Shown here: piece by piece, positions 1-9,573 of the stretch
Layout of the letters: every line of letters starts with the position of its first letter
How positions within the stretch are numbered: position 1 is the first letter of the stretch
NCBI GenBank assembly: GCA_009929055.1
Contig: SABI01000011.1
Coordinates: 1-22,019 of the forward strand
DNA length: 22,019 nucleotides
Direction: 5' to 3'
DNA from: Spirochaetia bacterium
GTDB lineage: Bacteria > Spirochaetota > Spirochaetia > Sphaerochaetales > Sphaerochaetaceae
The notes under the pieces: generated by a model
Seen by the model: the letters and a program-made list of their open reading frames with translations, nothing else
Told to the model about the DNA's origin: nothing
Databases searched by the model: none
Translations under genes and position numbers: made by a program

Positions 1-2322
1 GGTCTGTACAGTGGCATAGTTTCTTTTATTAGTTGTTATTAAAAGCTTTCCACCCCCCTGCAAAGAGACGTATGTTCCATTGCCATAAGTTGAATCGAAA
101 ATATCCGTATTAGATATAGGTTCTTCTGCCGTCAAAGAAACACCAAGAGACGATGTTGAACTGATATCTTGGCTTCCTGCACATATCCATCTGTTTTCAG
201 CATACATGACAGCATAAAATGCAATAGAGCTTGCATAGGTTTCTTTAGTCCACGTGTTTTGATCTGACGAATATAACAATGAAGCACCCACACCAACTGC
301 CGCCAGTTTAGAATCCGCATAGCATACATCCCACAATGCGTTTGTTGTTCCAGATGCTTTTGTGGAAAAAGTGGAGAGATTCCCAGTTGTTAATATGGTT
401 CCATTAGCTCCAACAATTATAATATCTGATGCCCCTTGACATACCCCAAATAGACTTGCCGACGTTTCAGATGCCTTGGCCGTTAATGTGTCTCCATGAT
501 TTGTTGATAACCCAACGTACCCACTGGAACCTACAGCAACTGTCCCTAACGAAGTCTGAGCGACGCGATAAAGAGTTTCTGACGTTCCAGAGGATCTTAT
601 AGTCCATATTTCTCCATCTGGGCTATTTGCAAGAAAACCTCCCTCTCCAACCGCTACGAATTTCGTTCCTGTCCAGCAAACTCCATTTAAACCAACTGTA
701 GTTTTAGATGTTACTACACTTAACGAGCGTATATCTGTCCCAGAAAGTATAACTCCATTACTCCCAACAACTACGATTATATCCTTGCCATAAGCTATAG
801 ATTTTAAATCAGTTGAAACGATTGGAGTCAATTTATCCCAGACAGCTCCCGTCTTTACCGCTATACATCCATATGCTCCTACCGCTATAGAATCTTTGCC
901 AATCTGTATTAATCCGTTAATCCATGGCATCTTTGAGTTGCTAATGGTTATCTTATCTGCCATTAATGTCCATTTATCTTTATCTAACGTAAATGGATAT
1001 ATTATAGATCCTGTTGCCGAGGCAGACACTACTCCACCAGTAACACTTAGCCCTGTTCCAACCTGCATAACACCTAAAGACGAACTAGTAGCTACCGGAA
1101 CAGATACACCATTAGCGTCTACAACCACATTAGAATGAGCCCTAACTGAAAACATACCAGTAGACAGCTGTAAACCGTTCCCAGCAGCATAAGTAGTATC
1201 AACAGCATTAATCTCTCCACCTGCTCCAATAGATGTATTAGTGCCCGCTTTAACAACCCCTAACGCAGACCCAGTAGAAGCAGGGGCAGAAATAACCCCA
1301 TCTGTAACAGCTAAGTTATTACCAACCTTCAAAACTCCCAAGTTTGTAGTTGTACCGATAGCCACAGCTATACCATCTTCATCAACAGTTACATTATCTC
1401 CAGCTACAGCTGATATTACCCCGGCCTCAGATACAGCTATGCCGTTTCCAGCACTGTATTCAGTATTAACTGCGTTAATTTCTCCTCCGGCTCCAATAGA
1501 GATATTATGCCCAGCCATTACCACACCAAGACTTGCGTCCTGAGCTATTGGTACCGATATTCCAGATTCATTAACAATAACATTGTTCCCGGCTACAGCT
1601 GATACCGATGTAGTAGGAGCTCCTTCTAGAGTGATAACAGATATGCCTGCCCCACCTTGAAGATGCTCATTTAATATCTTTTCTCTTTCTGTTAATACGA
1701 CACTTGCATCTGAGTCAAAGATTATTCCCTTGTTTCTTCTTTCTATAAATCCCATTTCAAAAGTAGGATCAGTTTCCTCACCTTGCCCTTGTCTTAGAGC
1801 TTTAGATTGATCTGGCCCCATTCCAGCTGTTGGCAATCCAAATGTATCAAAATATAGATATTTATTAGCTCTAACGTTAGATGGTGGTAACTGCATAGTC
1901 CCATCAAACACAACCTCATCTTCAGGAACCCTTAATGTATATTCCTTAATTCTATAGTCTTGAGCAAGCATTGTAACTTTGTCTATAGCTGTCTCTGTGG
2001 TTTCAGTAAATACTGTCTGTGACGTAAATGACACATCCTGATCAGGAGCAACATCTCTTTCAATACATATTCTTTTTATATCTGTAAAGTCTTTTAAGAA
2101 TACACACACACCATAAACACTGTTTGTTCCATCTGACGTAACAACAGAAAAATCCTGATCTAAAACAAGTTCTTTTGTAGTCTCATCGTTAAGCCTTAGC
2201 GTTACTTTTATATATTCATCATTACCTAAAAAAGGAAATATTATATTAAATGAATCATCTATTGATATTGTTCCTTGTGTATATACTACTATTGCTGGCG
2301 TGTCTCTTACTGGAACTGTCAT
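1..2322 (-). CDS. Tail fibre protein with T7-type N-terminal domain (3' end beyond left edge)
   Basis: The frame starts at an ATG at 2322 and stays open for 774 codons to the left edge, so the C terminus is missing. Residues 1-135 match the T7 tail-fibre N-terminal domain: an early beta-rich part, then IERDVAPDQDV (residues 88-98) and ETAIDKVTMLAQD (110-122). This domain fixes the fibre to the tail hub. Residues about 240-437 are Gly/Val-rich repeats with the SLGVV..G..ISIGAGGEINAV type of motif, seen in fibre shafts. From about 445 onward there are WD/BNR-like beta-propeller blades (KFVAVGEGGFLANSPDG, SDQNTWTKE), a likely receptor-facing or platform part. The start overlaps the stop of the preceding gp16-like gene as ATGA, and AAAGGAG sits upstream. 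The N-terminal family is clear; the receptor and the full length are unknown. Confidence 0.85.
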   Translation of the reverse strand, partial: MTVPVRDTPAIVVYTQGTISIDDSFNIIFPFLGNDEYIKVTLRLNDETTKELVLDQDFSVVTSDGTNSVYGVCVFLKDFTDIKRICIERDVAPDQDVSFTSQTVFTETTETAIDKVTMLAQDYRIKEYTLRVPEDEVVFDGTMQLPPSNVRANKYLYFDTFGLPTAGMGPDQSKALRQGQGEETDPTFEMGFIERRNKGIIFDSDASVVLTEREKILNEHLQGGAGISVITLEGAPTTSVSAVAGNNVIVNESGISVPIAQDASLGVVMAGHNISIGAGGEINAVNTEYSAGNGIAVSEAGVISAVAGDNVTVDEDGIAVAIGTTTNLGVLKVGNNLAVTDGVISAPASTGSALGVVKAGTNTSIGAGGEINAVDTTYAAGNGLQLSTGMFSVRAHSNVVVDANGVSVPVATSSSLGVMQVGTGLSVTGGVVSASATGSIIYPFTLDKDKWTLMADKITISNSKMPWINGLIQIGKDSIAVGAYGCIAVKTGAVWDKLTPIVSTDLKSIAYGKDIIVVVGSNGVILSGTDIRSLSVVTSKTTVGLNGVCWTGTKFVAVGEGGFLANSPDGEIWTIRSSGTSETLYRVAQTSLGTVAVGSSGYVGLSTNHGDTLTAKASETSASLFGVCQGASDIIIVGANGTILTTGNLSTFSTKASGTTNALWDVCYADSKLAAVGVGASLLYSSDQNTWTKETYASSIAFYAVMYAENRWICAGSQDISSTSSLGVSLTAEEPISNTDIFDSTYGNGTYVSLQGGGKLLITTNKRNYATVQT
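1015..1554 (-). repeat. Two tandem ~90-residue repeats in the tail-fibre shaft
   Basis: Two adjacent copies, about 1288-1554 (residues 257-345) and 1015-1287 (residues 346-436), share the pattern SLGVV.AG..., SIGAGGEINAV, Y.AGNG, NV.VD..G, LGV..VG..L.VT.GV.SA. The DNA is similar but diverged, so the duplication is old. Repeats of this kind form trimeric beta-rich shafts in phage fibres; that structural role is inferred. Confidence 0.75.
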
Positions 2323-5300
2323 TTGTTTCTCCTTTTGCGACGTCTCTTTGTTTTATCTGAGGTAATCATTTCCTCTATAGCTCTATTGTAATAGAACAAG
2401 TTATTAAACGGTATGCATCTTTTGATTGCGTGTCTATCCTCATTAGACATCTCACCCTTTTTAAATGGAGCTGTAACTGCCGCAACACCAGCTCTTGTTG
2501 TTCTAGCAAAGAAGTCAAATAGAGGAGATAACCTTGAGAATGCTCTTTCCGGATCACTAGCAAAGCTAACAATTGAGTCTCCAGTGTCAAATAGGAAACC
2601 AAAGAACCCAGCATTCTTTACTGTATTTACCCAGAAATCTTTCTTCTCTATGTCCGTTTCTCTTCCTGTGGCAAGTCCCTTCAAGTATGTAGAGAGACCT
2701 CCTAGCGCTAATGCTGTTGATATATATGCTGCAGTATGCTTCCTGCTTTCTTTTTGCATAAACATAGGCGTTATTATGTTGTTAATATACGCAAAGGCAA
2801 AAGACTTATATTGAAAAAGCAAAGATCCCCAGTTCTTCCTTAATACTCTTGGGATGTCACCAGCACCAGGAGTTATGATTGTTTCGTTGGCTGCTGTATG
2901 TAACGCGCTAAACAAAGCTCTCTTTACGTCTTCATCTACTATCTTATCTAGAGGAAGGAACCTGTTGCCGCCTTCTTCATATCCGAACAGTTCATACGAT
3001 TTTGATATCTTTTCTTTCATCGCTTTAGTTATTCTATTTTGTCTTAAGAATAATTCGCTTTCTTTTGTTCCGGCACCCAAACAAGAATCTAGTATATCTC
3101 CATAGTGTAGTGTTGCAGCTATCTTCTTCCAGTGGTTATCCCAAGCAGGAAGAAATGACATCTTAAAGAACGTTTTCCCCATCTTTTCAAATGGAGCGCT
3201 TTTGCCTTTGTATGTATCATCAAATAGCTTAGAGGACATTAGTGCTGCATCGTTAGCGTTAACAAACCTCTCGAACCCTTGTTGTTTAGCTATCCCAGCT
3301 TTTTTAAATGAATCTATTATTCCACCTACTGTGTCTTTCAGTCCGTGTTTAGCTACGAGACCTGATATATCTGCAATAGACGATAGGACTACCATTCCTA
3401 GCTGAGTCATTGCGTTAAATATCTTAATTGATTGAGCGACTCTAGCTAATTTTGGGTTGTCCCATGATCCATAGTTACCAGTTAGTATTTCTCCTATGTC
3501 GCTAAGTAACTGGACATTGTCTTTGGTTAGTTTGTCGTAATTCTCTGAAGCTTCTCCAACTAGATTAAGATTTGCCTTTTTCTCTATCCTGCCAGCTGAA
3601 TATTTTTCTAATAGATCTCCCCAGTCTCCGTACCCTTTTTCTATAGCTACTCTGTTTAGTTCAGTGGCTGCACTTAGCTTTCTAACCATAGAATCGCCCA
3701 CTTGTAATGGATTATTAACTAAAAAATCCTCTAAGAGTTCATCTGTTATGGCTACTGTTCTAGAATTCGTAAATGTTCCAGCAACTTTTCCCTTAAATGG
3801 CTTTCTTGCCTCTTTGTCTAGCCTTTTTATGTGAGAAATTGTCTCTTCTGTTAACAGATTTACTTTGTTTGGTTCATAAGTTGGGTTGTTCTTCAGTATA
3901 GAGCGCTTGATCATGTCTCTAAACTGATCTTCATTCTTGTAAATAGCCTCTATATCATAATCTCTTGTGAAGTGTCCAATCGAAGTAACATTAGAGTCCG
4001 AAAGGTTTCCTTCTTTGGCTCTACGCATAAAATCTTCTATAGGCATCTCATATTCTTTTTTGGTAAGAACAGAATTCTCTGTTAAAATTCCTTCTTCTTT
4101 TGTATCTTTAGACGTTAATTTCCTTATGTTTTCAGCAAACTTTCTTTCAGCTACTGTATATTCCTTAGGGTTTTCAACGTCTTTTTGGAGCCTTTTCCAT
4201 ATATTAATAGGATCATCAGTATCTATTTTAAGCTCTTGTGGTTCTGCCCAAAATTTAGTCGTCTCTTGTTCAGCAATTAGCTCCGTAAGTTTGTCTTCTG
4301 TAGTCTTAACCGATTTTTGTAGTGACTCTATATTCTTTTTAACGTCTCTAATCTTTTTAGATCTAATGGATTCTAGTTTTTTATCTTTGAGTTTTTCGGT
4401 TTTTTCTATTCTTCTCTGTTTTTCTAGTATTTTTCTAAGTGTTTTTCTAAGTGTTTTAGTATAGTCTTCCTGTTTTTTAAAAAATTTAGTAATATCATCT
4501 CTTGAAGCCTTAACCTCTTCCTGTTTTTTAAAAAATTTAATAAGTTTGTCGTCTGCAGCATTAATTTCTCGCTGCTTTGTCCAAAATTTAGTAATGTCAC
4601 TAGTAGTACCATCACCAGCAATCAGATCAGCAAGCTTATCTTCAGCAGACTTAGATTTTTTTAGTAATGAATCTATATGTTTTTTAGCATCTCTTATTTT
4701 TTGTGATCTAATTGATTCTAGTTTTTTGGTTTCAATATCTCCTGTTTTTTCTATTCTTCTCTGTTTTTCTAGTATTTTTCTAAGTGTCACAGCTTGCTCT
4801 TTCTCAAGCTCATCCTTATAGATAGTTGATATCTTGCCCTCTTCATCATATCTAACAATGAGATCCCTAGGAGGAGGCTCTGCTTCAAACACTTTATATT
4901 TTTTAGCATCATCTAAGAGTTTTCTCCAAAACTCAGCAAGCTCATCTCCTGCGGCCTTAACTTCTGGAATGACGTCAGATGACCCTCTATAGATAGTTGA
5001 TATCTTCCCATCCTCTACCCTAACAACAGTGTCCCTCAAGTATCTAGTAACGCTTAGGTTGAAGTAATCTGGATCAGTTCCTGATTGCTTGGCAAAATCA
5101 GTTTGCACAAACTTACTAAAATGATCTCCATACTTTTCTTTTACTCCAATCCAATCATTTAGCTTATAGGATACTATTGATTCTCCTGATAGGATCTGAG
5201 TCTGTCCAGCTCTAGTTTCTTTTGTTATTACTGAGTTACCTCTGAGTAACGATGTTACAAGGTCACTCATTGACTCATCTTCGTTTTTAATTCCCTTTAA

Positions 5301-6284
5301 ATATGGACTGTTGAATATAGTCTCTTTGGCAAATCCTGTAGCCTTCTCCGCTGTCTTCTTTCCAACTTCAGAAACTTTATCAACAAAGGCTTCACCTCCC
5401 TTTATCTCTATATTCTCGTCACTTCCGCGCTGTAAAGCCTTACCTATTGCTTTAGTCCAACCATTAAAGTCTACGCTTTGGACTAACTTAGATGCTCCTC
5501 CAAGGGCTCCTGTTAGGACTCCAGCCCCTATTGTCTCATAAGCTATATCTAGCGGAGTCATTGTCTCTTGAGTAGCATATCTAAGCCCAGCGGAAGTACC
5601 AGCCATAAGTGTAGATCCTAACACTGCTTTACTAACTGAAGCCGCCTTTAATGCCCCCGTCATTGGTATATAGTAAAGAGGATCAGAGGCGCCAGCTATG
5701 AGAGTAGGAATTAGCCCTTGCCAGAATCCGGCCTTCTCTAGCTTTCTTTTGTCTAGAATCTCTCTTCTGACTCTTCTAAAGTCTCTTTCTGTCTGGCAGT
5801 TTACAAACGCCCCTGCATCTTCTTTTGCCAGCACGCCTTCTTCTATTTCTTTGTTAATCCTCCCAGGAATGTCCATTTTTTTCCCTGTGAAGAAATCAGC
5901 AGTTTTATCCCAAGTGTATCTACCAACGCTACCTGCAGTGTTGTATTGCCTAAGAGACGCAATAGTAGTTTTAACAAATCCAGGATCAGGGGTTTCTTCC
6001 ATAATCTGCTCTTTGGATTTACCTTCTTGCTTTGGATCCGGTTGAGATTTCTGTTGCTGAATCTCTCCTTCTCTAGCTTCCTCTTCCTCTATATCGTAGA
6101 AAGTTTCAATACTGCCATCATCTTCCTCTTCCATGAAAGATTCTTCTTCTGGCTCTTCTTGGTAGATTGTCTCTTCTATTGGCTCTTCATCATCTTCCAA
6201 TATTAATCTTAGTTTCTCGTCATAGTCTTCTTGCTCTATATCATCAATATCTTCAACGCTGAGGTTGTTTGTATTTGGTTCCAT
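2319..6284 (-). CDS. Large internal virion (ejection) protein, T7 gp16-like
   Basis: This 1321-aa protein sits where T7 gp16 sits: directly after a gp15-size protein and directly before the tail fibre, and its size is close to gp16. Residues 1-75 are extremely acidic. Residues about 185-265 form a hydrophobic Gly/Ala-rich stretch (LIPTLIAGASDPLYYIPMTG and following) typical of large podovirus ejection proteins. Residues about 480-690 are Lys/Glu-rich predicted coiled coil with an internal duplication. Near the C terminus, WGSLLFQYKSFAFAYINN and a following Ala/Leu-rich segment resemble the membrane-associated end of phage polyvalent or internal core proteins. The inferred role is DNA delivery through the host envelope. 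No transglycosylase (lytic) domain is recognised at the N terminus, unlike T7 gp16. The ATG at 6284 follows an AAAGGGGGG ribosome site and two stop codons of the upstream gene. Confidence 0.75.
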   Translation of the reverse strand: MEPNTNNLSVEDIDDIEQEDYDEKLRLILEDDEEPIEETIYQEEPEEESFMEEEDDGSIETFYDIEEEEAREGEIQQQKSQPDPKQEGKSKEQIMEETPDPGFVKTTIASLRQYNTAGSVGRYTWDKTADFFTGKKMDIPGRINKEIEEGVLAKEDAGAFVNCQTERDFRRVRREILDKRKLEKAGFWQGLIPTLIAGASDPLYYIPMTGALKAASVSKAVLGSTLMAGTSAGLRYATQETMTPLDIAYETIGAGVLTGALGGASKLVQSVDFNGWTKAIGKALQRGSDENIEIKGGEAFVDKVSEVGKKTAEKATGFAKETIFNSPYLKGIKNEDESMSDLVTSLLRGNSVITKETRAGQTQILSGESIVSYKLNDWIGVKEKYGDHFSKFVQTDFAKQSGTDPDYFNLSVTRYLRDTVVRVEDGKISTIYRGSSDVIPEVKAAGDELAEFWRKLLDDAKKYKVFEAEPPPRDLIVRYDEEGKISTIYKDELEKEQAVTLRKILEKQRRIEKTGDIETKKLESIRSQKIRDAKKHIDSLLKKSKSAEDKLADLIAGDGTTSDITKFWTKQREINAADDKLIKFFKKQEEVKASRDDITKFFKKQEDYTKTLRKTLRKILEKQRRIEKTEKLKDKKLESIRSKKIRDVKKNIESLQKSVKTTEDKLTELIAEQETTKFWAEPQELKIDTDDPINIWKRLQKDVENPKEYTVAERKFAENIRKLTSKDTKEEGILTENSVLTKKEYEMPIEDFMRRAKEGNLSDSNVTSIGHFTRDYDIEAIYKNEDQFRDMIKRSILKNNPTYEPNKVNLLTEETISHIKRLDKEARKPFKGKVAGTFTNSRTVAITDELLEDFLVNNPLQVGDSMVRKLSAATELNRVAIEKGYGDWGDLLEKYSAGRIEKKANLNLVGEASENYDKLTKDNVQLLSDIGEILTGNYGSWDNPKLARVAQSIKIFNAMTQLGMVVLSSIADISGLVAKHGLKDTVGGIIDSFKKAGIAKQQGFERFVNANDAALMSSKLFDDTYKGKSAPFEKMGKTFFKMSFLPAWDNHWKKIAATLHYGDILDSCLGAGTKESELFLRQNRITKAMKEKISKSYELFGYEEGGNRFLPLDKIVDEDVKRALFSALHTAANETIITPGAGDIPRVLRKNWGSLLFQYKSFAFAYINNIITPMFMQKESRKHTAAYISTALALGGLSTYLKGLATGRETDIEKKDFWVNTVKNAGFFGFLFDTGDSIVSFASDPERAFSRLSPLFDFFARTTRAGVAAVTAPFKKGEMSNEDRHAIKRCIPFNNLFYYNRAIEEMITSDKTKRRRKRRNK
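4240..4786 (-). repeat. Internal duplication in the gp16-like coiled-coil region
   Basis: Two copies of a ~70-residue unit lie at about 4576-4786 and 4240-4442 (residues about 500-570 and 615-682). Both begin TLRKILEKQRRIEKT and continue KKLESIRS.KIRD.KK, then EDKL..LIA and TKFW. Between them are two further KFFKKQE units. Copy B also carries a 12-nt tandem duplication coding TLRKTLRK. A second short echo, GKISTIY, lies just upstream and inside this region. The pattern indicates growth of the coiled coil by repeated duplication. Confidence 0.85.
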
Positions 6285-6287
6285 CTA

Positions 6288-8438
6288 TCACCCCCCTTTC
6301 TTCAATTTACCAAATGATACGTAAGCCCTTTTCTGCTTTGATGTCTTGTCTTTGGGATCTCCAGGATCCATTATATAGGCTTTGCTTGTAGGGTCATCTG
6401 GATCTATCTGGACATAGAATGCATACATGTCAGACCTTCTCGGCATTGATTCTATCTTTAGATTTCTTTGTTCCCATACGTCATTTAGCAGAACTTCCAC
6501 TGGTCTAGTTTTTCCTAAAGTAATAGGCTTCTCCAAAAACTTGCTTCTTTTTTCTTTGTCTATAAAGTCTTTCTTCTTTCTAATTTGGAATTGTCCTTTG
6601 TAAGTTCCTGTCTTTACAGCTGAATCTATACGTTCTAAGATTTCTTGTGCTTTCACGCCAACAATGTTCTTTATAACAAAGTCATCTAATCCAACACTCC
6701 CTTTGGTAGGGGCGTTATACATGTACTCAGAAGCCCCATTCACTTCAGTCTCTCTAAACTTACTGATAACCATGCTAGATGCCGTATTAATTGCTTTAGT
6801 CTCAGACCCAGTCTTACTATAAATTCTTTCCATAACTTCTTTGGTCTCAGATAGCACTTGGTCTTTTATAGGATCAGGAATACCTGAAAACTTCCTCCCA
6901 AGCCAACTATAACCTAACTCTTTCTTAATTAGATTCTCTGGATCAACTGTATCTACCTTTTCTTCTTTCCAGTCTTTTTTCCTGTCTTTTTCAAGCTGCC
7001 TGTTGATTGGATTATACCAATCGTCTCTAAAAGTCTTAATGATATCAAGATTCTTTGTAGCCTTGTATTCGTCAACTACATACCTAGCGAACGTAATACT
7101 ATCATTGTCTACGTTCTTTATAGATGGTAAGGATTCGTTTTCTGTGATAGCTATACAAGCATCAAGTACCTTATGTGGAGAATTGCTTCTGGTTATTGTA
7201 GTCACTACCTCATTGGTTAGTGATGGTATATTTACGTTATAGAACAACGAATTCTCTTTGACGTAGTTTACCTTCTCCGTAATAGACAGTGGAGCTTTAC
7301 CAGCACCTCTCCTAATTTGATTCTGTCCCTCTACATATTCTTCAAAGTGACTAACTCTCTTTTTCCCACTTACCTTACTCATAGGTATAGGAGTTTTGTT
7401 CTTTATTGCCTCACTTATTTGAGCATCAACAATAGCTCCCCTTACAACACCTTTCTCCGCCTTAACTAAATCCACCCTCAAGGAATTAGCTTGAACCTTA
7501 GAAACCCATCCATTTTCCTCCAATCCATTTATGTCATCCTCAGTTGTTGTTCCTTTTGCTATCCCTAACTTTAAATCAGAGATCATTCCCTGGCTTTGTA
7601 CATGCTTTGCTTTCTGTATGCCAACCTCTTGCCTCAAAGCTTCAATCTCTCTATGCCTTACTTCAGATTTTGCCATATTAACTAGCTTATAGTGATCTTC
7701 CGGAGAGATTTTATTTTTGATCAACGGAGAATTAATTAGCTCTTTAGCCGAGTATGGATCCCTCTTAACTAGCCCCATACCATAAGAGAAAGCAAATCTT
7801 CCATTACTTTTGGCCTGAAACGCCTCCAATTCTGTAGCCGGAACCAATCCATGTAAAGCATTCTGAGCCGTCTGATACTGACTATAGATACTTTCAACAT
7901 TGTCTGGGTTATTCATTAAATCTATCAGCAGAGCCCCTGTGTTTTCGTTGTATTTGTTGATAGCATGAGCAGACATCATCTCGTTTTGATCTCTAAACGC
8001 CTGATTTGCCCAATTTTCTTTACTCTTGGCAAATACTAACTTCATATTGCTTGCCACATCAGAACTACTAGCCTTTTGGATATACTGATCAGCCAACTTA
8101 TCATGAGTTTCTGTAATATGCTCCAGATAACCTTCACCAGATGGACTATTAGCCTTAAAATTCTTTGATGATTCCATCATGTTCTTGTTGTAGTCTACAT
8201 AAGAATTAGACAATTCAATACTTTGGTATACTGTTATCTTTTGGGCAACATCTTTTTCTGAAGTTTTGGCTAGAGCGTCCCAAAATGAGATAGCACCTCC
8301 ACCACCAGGAGTATATAGAACTTGATTGACACCTTTGTAACTAGGAACATAAGCCCCTAACTGAGGTATTCCACCTCCGCCCTCTGTTCCTCTAGAACCT
8401 TTTGCAGAAACGTCGTCTGATCTATCGAAATTCTTCAT
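6288..8438 (-). CDS. Internal virion (ejection) protein, T7 gp15-like
   Basis: This 716-aa protein lies between the gp14-like and gp16-like genes, the T7 gp15 position; T7 gp15 is of similar length. The N terminus (residues 1-50) is Gly/Ser-rich and probably flexible. The rest is mostly charged and helical with no membrane segment, and the C terminus is basic (KTSKQKRAYVSFGKLKKGG). The ATG directly follows the TAG stop of the upstream gene, implying translational coupling. The inferred role is as part of the DNA-ejection conduit together with its neighbours. The call rests on order, size and composition rather than a signature motif. Confidence 0.6.
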   Translation of the reverse strand: MKNFDRSDDVSAKGSRGTEGGGGIPQLGAYVPSYKGVNQVLYTPGGGGAISFWDALAKTSEKDVAQKITVYQSIELSNSYVDYNKNMMESSKNFKANSPSGEGYLEHITETHDKLADQYIQKASSSDVASNMKLVFAKSKENWANQAFRDQNEMMSAHAINKYNENTGALLIDLMNNPDNVESIYSQYQTAQNALHGLVPATELEAFQAKSNGRFAFSYGMGLVKRDPYSAKELINSPLIKNKISPEDHYKLVNMAKSEVRHREIEALRQEVGIQKAKHVQSQGMISDLKLGIAKGTTTEDDINGLEENGWVSKVQANSLRVDLVKAEKGVVRGAIVDAQISEAIKNKTPIPMSKVSGKKRVSHFEEYVEGQNQIRRGAGKAPLSITEKVNYVKENSLFYNVNIPSLTNEVVTTITRSNSPHKVLDACIAITENESLPSIKNVDNDSITFARYVVDEYKATKNLDIIKTFRDDWYNPINRQLEKDRKKDWKEEKVDTVDPENLIKKELGYSWLGRKFSGIPDPIKDQVLSETKEVMERIYSKTGSETKAINTASSMVISKFRETEVNGASEYMYNAPTKGSVGLDDFVIKNIVGVKAQEILERIDSAVKTGTYKGQFQIRKKKDFIDKEKRSKFLEKPITLGKTRPVEVLLNDVWEQRNLKIESMPRRSDMYAFYVQIDPDDPTSKAYIMDPGDPKDKTSKQKRAYVSFGKLKKGG

Positions 8439-8972
8439 CTAAAAAAGCCCCTTAAACAAACCAAATACATCTAACCCACCACCAGACGAAGCCATAGAAC
8501 TTAACATCTTTACCCCCTGGAGCACATCTTTAAATATATTAACGTTTTCTCCTCTAGCTCCCCATCTTGCGCTTTCGGCGTTAGCTTTAGCCGTTGAGGT
8601 TGCGGCTATTGCTGCATATCTAGTATTCATCATATTAACATTAGTATTGAATTTTGATTCTTGGTACTTCTTCATTCCCATTGAGAGAGTTTCTCCCATA
8701 ACAAACATAGGAGAACCAGACATTTCAATTCCCATTTGAGCAAATTTAACTCTCTGTTCTCCATATATTCTTTTTGTTTCATTAAAGATGGCTGTCGATT
8801 CTTCTTCTCCAGCATGTTCCGCTACAGCTGCATTGAATGCCCCAATATGCATGTTAAGAGCCGCCTGCTCTTTAAAAGCTGACTCTTGTGACTTATATTG
8901 CTTTCTAGCTTTGTTCCTACTAAAAAGGGATAACCCCCATTCTCCCATCGACAAGATATCAGCTGTTTCCAT
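8439..8972 (-). CDS. Internal virion (ejection) protein, T7 gp14-like
   Basis: This 177-aa protein is Ala/Met-rich and helical, with features common in podovirus internal virion or DNA-transfer proteins: NKARKQYKSQESAFKEQAALN near the start, then RVKFAQMGIEMSGSPMFVM and NTRYAAIAATSTAKANAESA. T7 gp14 has similar length and the same place in the order. The C terminus is hydrophobic and Gly-rich (MASSGGGLDVFGLFKGLF), suggesting membrane contact. ATG at 8972 abuts the TAA of the 195-aa gene, and its own stop abuts the next ATG, so genes 195-177-716 read as one coupled string. Confidence 0.65.
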   Translation of the reverse strand: METADILSMGEWGLSLFSRNKARKQYKSQESAFKEQAALNMHIGAFNAAVAEHAGEEESTAIFNETKRIYGEQRVKFAQMGIEMSGSPMFVMGETLSMGMKKYQESKFNTNVNMMNTRYAAIAATSTAKANAESARWGARGENVNIFKDVLQGVKMLSSMASSGGGLDVFGLFKGLF

Positions 8973-9560
8973 TTATCTATTCCCCATACGTCTAATTCTG
9001 ACACCGCTTGGTAATATCATTCTAGCACCAGCATTGTCACTCCTTCTAGCTTGTGGTTCTTCTCCACCGCCTTGCATCATTCCACCACCTTGCATCATAG
9101 ATCTTCCGGCGTCGTAAGCTTGTCCAGCCATTTGCCTTCCGGTATTGTACATACCAGCTCCAGTGTTATACATACCAGCCCCAGTGTTGTACATCCCTCT
9201 TACGTTTTGCGTAAATTGATCTATTCCCCCAGCTATGTTTCTAACCCCTCCAGCATAGTCTCCTCTACTGAAAGCATCTCTAGTTTGACTAAAAGAGTTT
9301 CTAACCCCACCTACAGTTTGAGCACCTTGGTTATACATAGACTGAGCTTGCCCCATCATGCTTTGTGCTCCACCATACATACTTTGAGCCCCTTGCGTAA
9401 AGCTCTGTTGAGGTTGTTGTTGCTGTTGTTGCTGTTGTTGTTGAGGTTGAGACCTTTTACTGAAAATACTCTTAACCCCACCGATGATAGACTTACCTAG
9501 ATTAAAAGCTCCAGATACGGCGCCTACTACCGATGGGATCGCTCCAATTACTCCTGACAT
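8973..9560 (-). CDS. Low-complexity Gln/Gly/Met-rich small virion-module protein
   Basis: This 195-aa protein is not recognised as a known family. Residues 1-36 are a Gly-rich hydrophobic segment ending KSIFSKR. A polyglutamine tract spans residues about 38-52. The remainder is repeats rich in Gly, Met, Tyr and Gln, including three units of MYNTGAG (residues 123-140) and several GAQSMYGG/GQAQSMYN units. Two MMQGGG units lie near the end. Position between terminase and gp14-like gene suggests a virion or ejection-related protein. The start ATG at 9560 has GAAAGGAAC upstream. Its N terminus resembles that of the neighbouring 64-aa protein. Confidence 0.7.
   Translation of the reverse strand: MSGVIGAIPSVVGAVSGAFNLGKSIIGGVKSIFSKRSQPQQQQQQQQQQPQQSFTQGAQSMYGGAQSMMGQAQSMYNQGAQTVGGVRNSFSQTRDAFSRGDYAGGVRNIAGGIDQFTQNVRGMYNTGAGMYNTGAGMYNTGRQMAGQAYDAGRSMMQGGGMMQGGGEEPQARRSDNAGARMILPSGVRIRRMGNR
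9408..9450 (-). repeat. CAG/CAA polyglutamine microsatellite
   Basis: The complementary strand reads as an almost pure run of CAA and CAG codons with two CCT/CCA proline codons, coding the Q-rich tract of the 195-aa protein. Mixed CAA/CAG usage makes the repeat less slippery than a pure run, but length variation between relatives is likely. Confidence 0.85.
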
Positions 9561-9573
9561 ATTCTGTTCCTTT

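Noticed and set aside
896..1543. Plus-strand ORFs at 896-1138 and 1241-1543
   Set aside because: They are opposite the tail-fibre repeats and show its repeat periodicity only.
2413..6206. Many plus-strand ORFs opposite the gp16-like gene (for example 3967-4464 and 5698-6045)
   Set aside because: They are antisense shadows of a long, well-supported gene, with Ser/Leu-rich translations typical of reversed Lys/Glu-rich coding DNA.
9051..9500. 149-aa plus-strand ORF
   Set aside because: It is the antisense of the repeat-rich 195-aa gene; its poly-Leu tract is just the reverse of polyglutamine codons.
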